From assembly GCA_021325095.1 (NCBI GenBank), contig JAJPHV010000147.1, forward strand, positions 62,001 through 126,000: a stretch of 64,000 nucleotides of DNA, written 5' to 3'. Made by a program: the position numbers and the translations under genes. The DNA is from Chloroflexota bacterium (GTDB lineage Bacteria > Chloroflexota > Anaerolineae > Aggregatilineales > UBA2796). Of this stretch, positions 41,061 to 48,519 are shown in pieces. A model generated the notes under the pieces. It was not told the origin of the DNA. It was given only the letters and a program-made list of their open reading frames with translations, and did no database searches. How positions within the stretch are numbered: the stretch's first letter is position 1; every line of letters starts with the position of its first letter.

Positions 41061-42899
41061 ATGCAAGACTACGATATTCAAACGGATCTGACCGATCAAC
41101 GGCGAGATTACCTGAAGTTTGTGCTGCTCATTACGCTGTGGGGTACGGTGTTCATCGATTGTATCCGTGCCAACATGATGATCAACCCATTCCAGGAGTC
41201 CGAGTGGCCTGTGTGGTTTGGGCTGCCGCTTGTGCTGGCAAGCTCCAACGAACTGCGCCGTCGAGGGCGAATCGCGCTTGGGGCGTGGGTCTACCTACTC
41301 GGCGTGCTGGCCGTCCTGTCCGTCTTGCTGTTTGAATACGGGCCTGGCCTCGATCTTTACCTGGCCTTCCTCGGCATCATGGTGGTGGCTTTCCTGCTGG
41401 TTGACAGAAGGTCAGTGCCTTACCTTTCCGCACTCATCCTGGGCGTGATGTACGTTCTGACTGTGCAGCACAATGGTGTTCTGCCAACGATTCCCCTTCT
41501 GATCATGCCGACGGCGTTCGCTGTCCTCCTGAACGTCGTTTTGAACATTCATGCGGCCAACGCGCTGGAAATGGTCTACTGGGCCACCGACATTCAGCGC
41601 AAAGATACGCGCCGAGCGGAGGCGTTTTACCAGCAAAAGGAGCAGCTTAACGACGCATTGCTTCAGGTTAAGCACGCCAAATCCAGGTTGGAGATCATGA
41701 ACGTCAAACTGGAAGAGGCCCGCAACCAGTCGGAGCGAGCCAGTAAAGCCAAGTCGGTCTTTTTGTCCAACATGAGCCATGAACTGCGCACCCCTTTGAA
41801 CGTCATTATCGGCTATACCAGCAGCATGTTGGATATGCCCGAAATGTATGACGGGCAACCCTTGCCCTCGGCTTACCGATCAGATATTCAGTTGATCAAA
41901 GACAACGGCTACTACTTGCTCAACCTGATCAACGACATTCTCGACCTGAGCAAAATTGAAGCCGGGAAACTGGAACTCCACTGTGCGCCCGTTGACATGG
42001 CCGAGTTGTTCCGGGGCGTCATAGCGACCTCCATCGGGCTGGTCAAAGACAAGCCGCTCCAGATCCGCCCAGATTTCCCGGACGACCTGCCTGCTGTCTG
42101 GGCTGACGCCATGCGGGTACGGCAGATCATTCTCAATCTGATGTCCAACGCGATCAAATTCACCCCTTCAGGGAGCGTCACGTTACAGGCCCGCGTCGAA
42201 GAAGGGCGTATGCGCGTCTCTGTCATCGATACGGGCATCGGCATCCCCGAACACGCCCTGGCCCACATCTTTGACCGCTTCGAGCAGGCCGAGCGCGATA
42301 CCGATAAACACTATGGCGGCACGGGGCTTGGCCTGGACATCAGCAAGCAACTGGCCCGGATGCACGGCGGCGATCTGATGGTGCACAGTACGGTAGGCCA
42401 GGGCAGCACCTTCTCCTTTACGCTGCCCATCGTGGAGCAATCTGTGGCATTGCCGGAGAAGACGCAGCCTGCCGAAAGCCACGTGAGAACACTGGCCGTG
42501 CCCCCCGAAACGCTGGCAAGCACAGTGCTGCTGGTGGAAGACGAAGCCAGCCTGCGCGACATGATGCGCCGCACGCTCGAAGGGGCCGGGCACGTGGTCG
42601 TGGACGTACAGGACGGATCGCAAGTGCTGGACCTTGCCAGTGGCTTGCTTCCCGAACTCATTATTCTGGATATTCGTTTGCCAAACGTCAACGGTTGGGA
42701 ACTGCTGGCCGAACTCAAATCCGACGCCGAAACGTCGGCTATCCCGGTGATCGTGTGCACCGTCAGCGACGATCAGGATCGCGCCCGCGAACTCGGCGCG
42801 GCGTTGTATCTGCAAAAGCCCTTTTCGCCGGATGAATTACTGGCCTGTGTGGAGGCATTCCTGCCGCAGACGGTTATAAGCGGTAAAGGAGAAGCATAG
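41061..42899 (+). CDS. Membrane hybrid histidine kinase (HisKA-HATPase-REC)
   Basis: The 612-residue protein has five or six membrane helices (about residues 15-170), a coiled-coil linker, a HisKA domain with FLSNMSHELRTPLNVIIGY, a HATPase with LNLMSNAIKFTPSG, VIDTGIGIPE and GGTGLGLDIS, and a C-terminal receiver (VLLVEDEASLRDMM, phospho-acceptor ILDIRLPNVNGW, LQKPFSP). There is no separate sensor domain, so the membrane part may sense. Two lone receivers follow at once. The ATG at 41061 has GAGGCGAAG just upstream. Confidence 0.93.
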   Translation: MQDYDIQTDLTDQRRDYLKFVLLITLWGTVFIDCIRANMMINPFQESEWPVWFGLPLVLASSNELRRRGRIALGAWVYLLGVLAVLSVLLFEYGPGLDLYLAFLGIMVVAFLLVDRRSVPYLSALILGVMYVLTVQHNGVLPTIPLLIMPTAFAVLLNVVLNIHAANALEMVYWATDIQRKDTRRAEAFYQQKEQLNDALLQVKHAKSRLEIMNVKLEEARNQSERASKAKSVFLSNMSHELRTPLNVIIGYTSSMLDMPEMYDGQPLPSAYRSDIQLIKDNGYYLLNLINDILDLSKIEAGKLELHCAPVDMAELFRGVIATSIGLVKDKPLQIRPDFPDDLPAVWADAMRVRQIILNLMSNAIKFTPSGSVTLQARVEEGRMRVSVIDTGIGIPEHALAHIFDRFEQAERDTDKHYGGTGLGLDISKQLARMHGGDLMVHSTVGQGSTFSFTLPIVEQSVALPEKTQPAESHVRTLAVPPETLASTVLLVEDEASLRDMMRRTLEGAGHVVVDVQDGSQVLDLASGLLPELIILDIRLPNVNGWELLAELKSDAETSAIPVIVCTVSDDQDRARELGAALYLQKPFSPDELLACVEAFLPQTVISGKGEA

Positions 42900-43252
42900 T
42901 GCGTATCTTATACCTGGAGGATGAACCGGCGGACGCACAGTTGGTGGAGCGCTTTGCCCGGCTAACTCATCACCAAGTGACCATCGTCAGTACCGTCGAG
43001 CAAGCCAGGGCAACGCTTGAAAACTCGCCCGACCTGATCCTGGTCGATATTCTGCTGCATCGCAGCCGGGGCGGTTACGCATTTGTCTCTGAGCTGCGCG
43101 CGGCAGGCTATACCAAACCCATTATTGCCGTCACCGGCCTGGCCCTTCCTCACGAGGTCAAGCAGTGGTACGAAGTGGGATTTACCGAGGTGCTGACCAA
43201 GCCCTACACGATCCAGCAGTTGGCGGAGGTCTTGAACCGGTATTCGTCGTAG
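42899..43252 (+). CDS. Single-domain response regulator
   Basis: The 117-residue receiver has LYLEDEPADAQ (acidic pair), phospho-acceptor D50 in LILVDILLHRSRGG, threonine in IAVTGLAL and lysine in VLTKPYTI. The GTG start shares its first G with the last base of the kinase TAG stop, so the two are coupled. It has no output domain; it is likely a phosphate acceptor or relay partner of the hybrid kinase. Confidence 0.9.
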   Translation: MRILYLEDEPADAQLVERFARLTHHQVTIVSTVEQARATLENSPDLILVDILLHRSRGGYAFVSELRAAGYTKPIIAVTGLALPHEVKQWYEVGFTEVLTKPYTIQQLAEVLNRYSS

Positions 43253-43323
43253 TGGAGTGACATTCGCGCATCTGCTTCACAGCCCTGACATCATGCGCTC
43301 ACCACCAACTCAACGAGGTGCAC

Positions 43324-43716
43324 ATGTCCTACATTTTGCTCATCGAAGACAGCCCAGATAATGCGACGATGGTCATCCGGCTACTGCAATCGGCCAATTT
43401 TGAAGTGCGCCACGCACTGCGCGGCCTGGACGGGGCACGAATGGCCCGCGAAGATCACCCTTCTCTGATCTTGCTGGACTTTAACCTGCCCGATATCGAT
43501 GGGCGCACGCTGGCTTTGCAGCTCAAAAAGCAACTCGGCGGGGAGGCTGCGCCGCCCATTGTAGCGCTGACAGCGCGCACCGGAGAGCGCGAAATGCGTC
43601 TGGCAGCCCACTTTGGCTGTACGGCTTTCGTCGGCAAACCGTTTGTCCCGGAAGAACTGTTGAGCCTGGTGAAGAGCCTGGTGCAGACGCCCAAATCCGA
43701 GCCATCTGATAGCTGA
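43324..43716 (+). CDS. Single-domain response regulator
   Basis: The 130-residue receiver has ILLIEDSPDNATM, phospho-acceptor D52 in LLDFNLPDIDG, threonine in VALTARTG and lysine in FVGKPFVP. It is the third receiver in a row in this kinase group, with no output domain. A terminator-like hairpin lies downstream at 43881. Confidence 0.9.
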   Translation: MSYILLIEDSPDNATMVIRLLQSANFEVRHALRGLDGARMAREDHPSLILLDFNLPDIDGRTLALQLKKQLGGEAAPPIVALTARTGEREMRLAAHFGCTAFVGKPFVPEELLSLVKSLVQTPKSEPSDS

Positions 43717-43880
43717 TTGCGCCTGGGCACGCTTCGGCATCGCAGCGCCGGCTGTAGGGAAAGGGCGGGAAATTGCAAGTCCAGGTAGGGAATCGCCTCT
43801 ATGTGGGAGCGTTCCCGGCCAACCGATAGCCAATTTGTGCAGTTTGTTCAAAGCCTGGCAAGACATTAGTGTGAAACGAG

Positions 43881-43914
43881 GAAGGGGCACTCTGTTCGGC
43901 CCCTTCTGTATTTG
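43881..43914 (+). terminator. Candidate intrinsic terminator
   Basis: GAAGGGGC and GCCCCTTC form an 8-bp stem with a ten-base loop, followed by TGTATTTG. It lies within the 327-base gap between the last receiver and lacI and would end the kinase transcript. The remaining part of the gap holds the lacI promoter and operators. Confidence 0.55.
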
Positions 43915-43967
43915 TGAGACGCAGGAGTACGGGCATTTCCCCCGGATCGTAAGCGGGAGAAATGCGC

Positions 43968-43996
43968 TTGACAGACATCCGAACTCAGTATAAGAT
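43968..43996 (+). promoter_or_regulatory. Strong sigma-70-type promoter of the LacI/beta-glucoside unit
   Basis: A perfect -35 TTGACA (43968-43973), a 17-base spacer and -10 TAAGAT (43991-43996). The start of transcription would fall near 44003, inside the operators. Confidence 0.75.
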
Positions 43997-44000
43997 ACCC

Positions 44001-44022
44001 GTAACGTTACCTGTAACGTTAC
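44001..44022. promoter_or_regulatory. Tandem LacI-type operators GTAACGTTAC x2
   Basis: The perfect 10-base palindrome GTAACGTTAC occurs at 44001-44010 and again at 44013-44022, centres 12 bases apart. A CG-centred palindrome is typical of LacI-family sites. The position over the predicted transcription start implies repression by blocking RNA polymerase, probably autoregulation by the following lacI gene. Confidence 0.75.
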
Positions 44023-44043
44023 GAATAGCGCTTTGGAAGACGG

Positions 44044-45066
44044 ATGAATAAACCACACGTCACCATTGAAGATGTGGCCCAACTGGCCCAGGTTTCCAAG
44101 ATGAGCGTTTCGCGCGTCTTGAACGGCCAGCCGGGTGTATCCGAAAAGACCCGGCAGCGCATCATTGAAGCCATGGACAGCCTGGGATACCTGGCAAGCC
44201 TGGCGCGGCGAACCCGACGGGGCAGCAGCAAGCTGATTGGGCTGCTGATCCCGGACATTACCACCACGTATATGGGGGAAATCTTGCGAGGCGTGTCGGG
44301 GGCGGCAGAGCGGTTGAATTACGGCTTGATGCTGTATACCCAGGGGTCATCCAACTCTGCACAGCGTACCAGCTACTACCTGTCCCTCCTCAATAACAGC
44401 CTGGTGGACGGCGTGTTGATGGTCGTCCCGCGTGACTACGAAGTGATCGCCAGCGAATTGAAAAATTATGCCCTGCCCTACGTCATCATCGACCACCACA
44501 GTGGCACGGGCAACGAACCCAGCGTGACGGCGACCAACCGCAAGGGAACCCTCGACGCGATGCGGCATTTGCTGGCGCTTGGTCATCAGCGCATCGGCTT
44601 TATCACCGGGCGAATGGACATCGCCTGTTCGCATGATCGTTTGCAGGGCTACCGTGACGGGCTGGCGGAGGTGGGACTGCCTTTTGACCCCGAACTGGTG
44701 CGCGAAGGCGACTTTTCTCAGCCATCAGGCTTTCAGCAAGCGCAGGTCTTGCTGCAATTGAAAGAACCACCTACTGCTATTGTGGCCTCCAATGACGTGA
44801 TGGCTTTCGGCGTCATGGATGCGGCCAAGGCTGCCGGACTGGCTGTCGGGCAGGACCTGTCCATTGTCGGTTTCGACGATATTTTCATGGCTTCCCAGGT
44901 TTATCCGCCACTGACGACAGTCCGCCAGCCAATGGCCGCCATGGGTGAAGCTGCCCTCGAAATGCTGGTGTCGCTGCTGGATGGACGAACGATCCTGACA
45001 CGGCGGCAAGAACTGCCCACCGAACTGATTATCCGGGAATCGACGGGCCGAGTTCGCCAGCGATAA
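44044..45066 (+). CDS. LacI-family transcriptional repressor
   Basis: The 340-residue protein begins with the LacI DNA-binding domain (VTIEDVAQLAQVSKMSVSRV, hinge region near residues 45-60) and continues with a periplasmic-binding-protein-like effector domain (LIGLLIPDITTTYMGEIL, VDGVLMVVP, PTAIVASNDVMAFGVM). It should bind a sugar and control the ABC transporter and beta-glucosidase downstream. Two palindromic operators lie just before it. Its gap to the transporter is about 100 bases. Confidence 0.93.
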   Translation: MNKPHVTIEDVAQLAQVSKMSVSRVLNGQPGVSEKTRQRIIEAMDSLGYLASLARRTRRGSSKLIGLLIPDITTTYMGEILRGVSGAAERLNYGLMLYTQGSSNSAQRTSYYLSLLNNSLVDGVLMVVPRDYEVIASELKNYALPYVIIDHHSGTGNEPSVTATNRKGTLDAMRHLLALGHQRIGFITGRMDIACSHDRLQGYRDGLAEVGLPFDPELVREGDFSQPSGFQQAQVLLQLKEPPTAIVASNDVMAFGVMDAAKAAGLAVGQDLSIVGFDDIFMASQVYPPLTTVRQPMAAMGEAALEMLVSLLDGRTILTRRQELPTELIIRESTGRVRQR

Positions 45067-45168
45067 GTTGCGGTCGGGGCGTAGAAAGGAGCAAGCAGAC
45101 CGGAAGTTACCAAAGATCACATCGGGAGAGAGAAGTACGCAAGTCAAAATTTATAAGGAGCTAGAGGT

Positions 45169-46482
45169 ATGCGTAAAAGTTATCGTTTCCTCACCGTCGT
45201 TCTCATGGTTGTCATGGTTGCCCTGTCCTTCACGTCCAGGACCGCTTTCGCCCAGAACAAAGTAACCATCCACTGGTGGCATCTTTCTGGTGAACCGGGA
45301 GACACCTACTGGAAGGGTCTCGCCGATGCCTACATGAAGATGCACCCCGACGTCAACATCGAAATCACCTCTATCGAAAATGCAGCCTACAAACAGAAGC
45401 TGGTCACGGTGATGCAGGCTGGCGACCCGCCTGACCTGTTCCACAGTTGGGGTGGGGCTGTGCTGTGGACTTACGCGCAGGCCGGGCAGACTCGCAACAT
45501 CGCCCCCGAGCTTACCGCCAATAATAACGAATGGAAAGACTCGTTTTCTGTTCCGTCGGCGCTGGAACTCTATGGTCAGAATGGTGAATATTACGGCGTA
45601 CCCTTCGACTGGGGTGCAGTCGGCGTCTTCTATAACAAGGCTCTGTTCAAAAAAGCCGGGCTTGATCCTGATAAACCGCCGAAGACGTGGAGCGAGTTTC
45701 TGAGTGCGGTTAAGACCTTGAAGGCCGCCGGGATCACCCCGATGGCAATCGGCGAAAAGGAAAAGTGGCCCGGTCACTTCATCTGGGTCTATCTGGCGGT
45801 CCGCGAAGGCGGCCAGGCAGCGTTCCTGGCGGCCTATAACCGTACCGGTAAATTCACAGACCCGCCTTTCGTCAAGGCTGGCGAAGACCTCAAGCAGTTG
45901 GTTGACTTGCAGCCCTTCCAGGAAGGGTTCCTCGGAGCGACCTACCCTGACTCTGAAGCGGTCATGGGTAACGGCAAGGCCGCCATGGAAGTCATGGGGC
46001 AATGGTCGATCAACGTCCAAAAGAGTTCCAGCGCCAGCGGCAAGGGCCTGGGCGATGATCTCGGCTGGTTCCCCTTCCCGATGGTTGAAGGCGGCAAGGG
46101 CGATCCCACTGACGCCTTTGGCGGCGGCGACGGCTTTGCTGTGGGCAAGAATGCGCCCGATGCCACCGTCGATTTCCTGAAGTTCCTCTCCTCCAAGGAG
46201 AACCAGATCGCGGGTGTTAAGGTTGGGGCGACGAATCCACCGGTGGTCAAGGGCGCAGATGTTGACATTCAGAATGACCCGATCCTGTCAGCCATCCTGA
46301 AAGTACGCGACAATGCCAAATACTTCCAGCTATACTACGATCAGTTCCTGCCGCCGGCAGTTGCTCAGGCCGTGCTCGACGCCACTGAATCCATCTTTGC
46401 AGGAACCGGCTCGCCTCAGGATGCGGCACAAATGATAGAAGATGCAGCCGCTCAGGAACTCAAAGGAACTGGAAAGTCCTGA
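45169..46482 (+). CDS. Sugar ABC transporter substrate-binding protein
   Basis: The 437-residue protein has a signal peptide (MRKSYRFLTVVLMVVMVALSF, then FTSRTAFAQ) and the SBP family 1 fold with TIHWWHLSGEPGDTYWKGLAD, VMQAGDPPDLFHSWGGAV, YGVPFDWGAVGVFYNKALF and GGGDGFAVGKNAPD. No lipobox is apparent, so anchoring is unclear. It captures the sugar for the two permeases encoded next. The neighbouring GH3 enzyme suggests a beta-glucoside or cello-oligosaccharide. A strong AAGGAG with GAGG precedes the ATG. Confidence 0.94.
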   Translation: MRKSYRFLTVVLMVVMVALSFTSRTAFAQNKVTIHWWHLSGEPGDTYWKGLADAYMKMHPDVNIEITSIENAAYKQKLVTVMQAGDPPDLFHSWGGAVLWTYAQAGQTRNIAPELTANNNEWKDSFSVPSALELYGQNGEYYGVPFDWGAVGVFYNKALFKKAGLDPDKPPKTWSEFLSAVKTLKAAGITPMAIGEKEKWPGHFIWVYLAVREGGQAAFLAAYNRTGKFTDPPFVKAGEDLKQLVDLQPFQEGFLGATYPDSEAVMGNGKAAMEVMGQWSINVQKSSSASGKGLGDDLGWFPFPMVEGGKGDPTDAFGGGDGFAVGKNAPDATVDFLKFLSSKENQIAGVKVGATNPPVVKGADVDIQNDPILSAILKVRDNAKYFQLYYDQFLPPAVAQAVLDATESIFAGTGSPQDAAQMIEDAAAQELKGTGKS

Positions 46483-46489
46483 GCAATTC

Positions 46490-46603
46490 GCCTTACCCAC
46501 CCCTGCCCCTCTCTGAATTCAGAGAGGGGAGATCAATAGGCGCAACTCCCCTTTCCCCCGCCCGCACAAGCGGAAGGAAAGGGGGAGTGCGTAAGGTGAG
46601 TGA
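46490..46603. repeat. Family-A palindrome, copy 13 (full, diverged)
   Basis: CCTTACCCACCCCTGCC, hairpin CCCTCTCTGAATTCAGAGAGGGG, spacer, hairpin CTCCCCTTTCCCCC...GGAAAGGGGGAG, then GCGTAAGGTGAG. Placed between the binding-protein and permease genes, it could lower downstream expression relative to the abundant binding protein. Confidence 0.75.
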
Positions 46604-46656
46604 GAAGGTTTCCCGCCCAGAAGGTTCATTTAACCATTTAACAAAGAGATAAATCT

Positions 46657-47613
46657 ATGGCAGCGATCCGAACGCGCGTACTTCCCCGGCATCAGTATCA
46701 GGCAAGCCGAGACAAACAGCGCCGTGATCTGGACAAAGCGTTACTGATCACGCTGTTTGTGCTGCCCGGTATGGTGGTCTTTTTGATGTTTCTCTTGATC
46801 CCGATTGTCCAATCTATGCCCATGAGCCTGTTCAAATGGAATGGCTTCGGCCCGCTAAAGGACTTTGTGGGCCTGGACAATTACACCAGCGCGCTCTCGA
46901 ACAAGATATTCCAGGCCGCGCTCGGCCACAGCTTTACGCTGATGCTGCTGTCGCTCACCGTCCAGCTTCCGCTGGCATTGGCACTGGCGTTGCTGCTGGC
47001 GCGCGGCAATCTTCCCGGGCGGAGCTTATTTCGCGGCTTATTTTTTGTCCCGTTTGTGTTTTCTGAAATTATCAGCGCCATCATCTGGCTCTATGTTTTT
47101 AAGCCGGACAACGGGCTGCTGAACCTGGTGCTGCCTGTCGTGATCCCGGGTTTTAAGCCGGTGGCCTGGTTGGGGGATCGGAACCTGGTGCTTTATGCCA
47201 TCTTCGCGGTGATCACCTGGAAATACTTCGGTTTCCACATGATCCTGTATATGGCCGGGCTGCAATCCATTCCAAAAGACCTGGAAGAGGCGGCCCGTGT
47301 TGATGGCGCTAACGAAAGGAACGTGCTGCGTTACGTCACCTTGCCCATGCTCGGCAACACCATCCGGTTGAGCGTTTTCCTCTCGGTATTGGGGTCATTT
47401 CAACAATTTGTTATCATCTGGATAGCAACCGAAGGCGGCCCCGTCAACAGCAGCGAAGTGCTGGCAACCTATCTGTATAAGTTCGGCATTATTCGTTTCA
47501 ACCTGGGCTACGGGAGCGCAGTCGCCATCATCCTCTTTGCGATTACGCTGGTCTTTTCATTGGGTTATCAGCGTATGATTCTTCGTCGTGACTATGGCCC
47601 TGAAGTCAGGTGA
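46657..47613 (+). CDS. Sugar ABC transporter permease (MalF/UgpA type)
   Basis: The 318-residue protein has six membrane segments and the EAA-type loop EAARVDGANERNVLRYVTLPML facing the ATPase. It pairs with the next permease. No ATP-binding subunit is encoded here, so a shared MsmK/MalK-like ATPase must be supplied from elsewhere. Confidence 0.94.
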   Translation: MAAIRTRVLPRHQYQASRDKQRRDLDKALLITLFVLPGMVVFLMFLLIPIVQSMPMSLFKWNGFGPLKDFVGLDNYTSALSNKIFQAALGHSFTLMLLSLTVQLPLALALALLLARGNLPGRSLFRGLFFVPFVFSEIISAIIWLYVFKPDNGLLNLVLPVVIPGFKPVAWLGDRNLVLYAIFAVITWKYFGFHMILYMAGLQSIPKDLEEAARVDGANERNVLRYVTLPMLGNTIRLSVFLSVLGSFQQFVIIWIATEGGPVNSSEVLATYLYKFGIIRFNLGYGSAVAIILFAITLVFSLGYQRMILRRDYGPEVR

Positions 47614-47624
47614 AGGGGGATGAG

Positions 47625-48467
47625 ATGGCAGCGCGGCAGTTACAATCGTCTTTCCTTACCGCTCTGAAATATATTGTCCTGATCGCACTTTGCCTGATCG
47701 TGATGGGGCCGGTGGTGACGGCGATCCTGGGCAGCATCAGGACCAATGGAGAATTCCTGAGCGCGCCATTCGGGCTGCCCCAGAACGGTATCCAATGGGC
47801 CAATTATATTGACATTCTGCTCAATCCTACGTTCTGGAATTTCATGAAAAACAGCTTCACCATCACGGTGACTGTGACCGCATTGAATGTATCACTCGCC
47901 AGCTTGCTGGCCTTTGTCTTCACGCGCATCGAATTTCGTGGCAGGGGGCTTCTGTTCAACATCCTCTCGCTGGGGCTGCTATTCCCCATCGTGATCGCCT
48001 TTCTGCCGATCTTTATTCAGGTTCGCCAACTCGGTCTGCTCAACAATCCGTTTGGCGTGATCCTTCCGCTGGTAGCAGGCGGGTTGCCGGGTAGTGTCGT
48101 CATCTTGCGCGGCTTCTTCATTCAAATACCGAACGAACTGGAAGATGCCTCCTACATCGACGGCTGCACGACCTTTGATTTCTTTATCCACATTCTGCTG
48201 CCACTGGCCCGGCCCGCGCTGACAGCCGTCGCGGTGCTGCAAGTGATCGCCAGTTGGAACGAATTCTTTCTGCCCCTACTGGTCTTAAACGATGAAAAGC
48301 TGTGGCCTTTACCACTGGGAATGCAGCAGTTCCAGGGACAATACAGTACCGACTGGTCACGGATCATGGCCTACGTCACACTGCTGATCATTCCAGCCGT
48401 CCTCTTTTATCTGGTGGCCGAACGCTACATCGTGACCGGCTTGACAGGCGGTGAACTCAAAGGTTAA
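47625..48467 (+). CDS. Sugar ABC transporter permease (MalG/UgpE type)
   Basis: The 280-residue protein has six membrane segments and the EAA-type loop EDASYIDGCTTFDFFIHILLPL, with a C-terminal ERYIVTGLTGGELKG typical of MalG-type permeases (the GGLTxGAVKG end). AAGGGGGA is placed well before ATG 47625, eleven bases after the first permease stop. Confidence 0.94.
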   Translation: MAARQLQSSFLTALKYIVLIALCLIVMGPVVTAILGSIRTNGEFLSAPFGLPQNGIQWANYIDILLNPTFWNFMKNSFTITVTVTALNVSLASLLAFVFTRIEFRGRGLLFNILSLGLLFPIVIAFLPIFIQVRQLGLLNNPFGVILPLVAGGLPGSVVILRGFFIQIPNELEDASYIDGCTTFDFFIHILLPLARPALTAVAVLQVIASWNEFFLPLLVLNDEKLWPLPLGMQQFQGQYSTDWSRIMAYVTLLIIPAVLFYLVAERYIVTGLTGGELKG

Positions 48468-48519
48468 CTCACAGCGCATTTTCGCGTTTTCATCGGGCTT
48501 CTGAACAAGAGATACCAAC

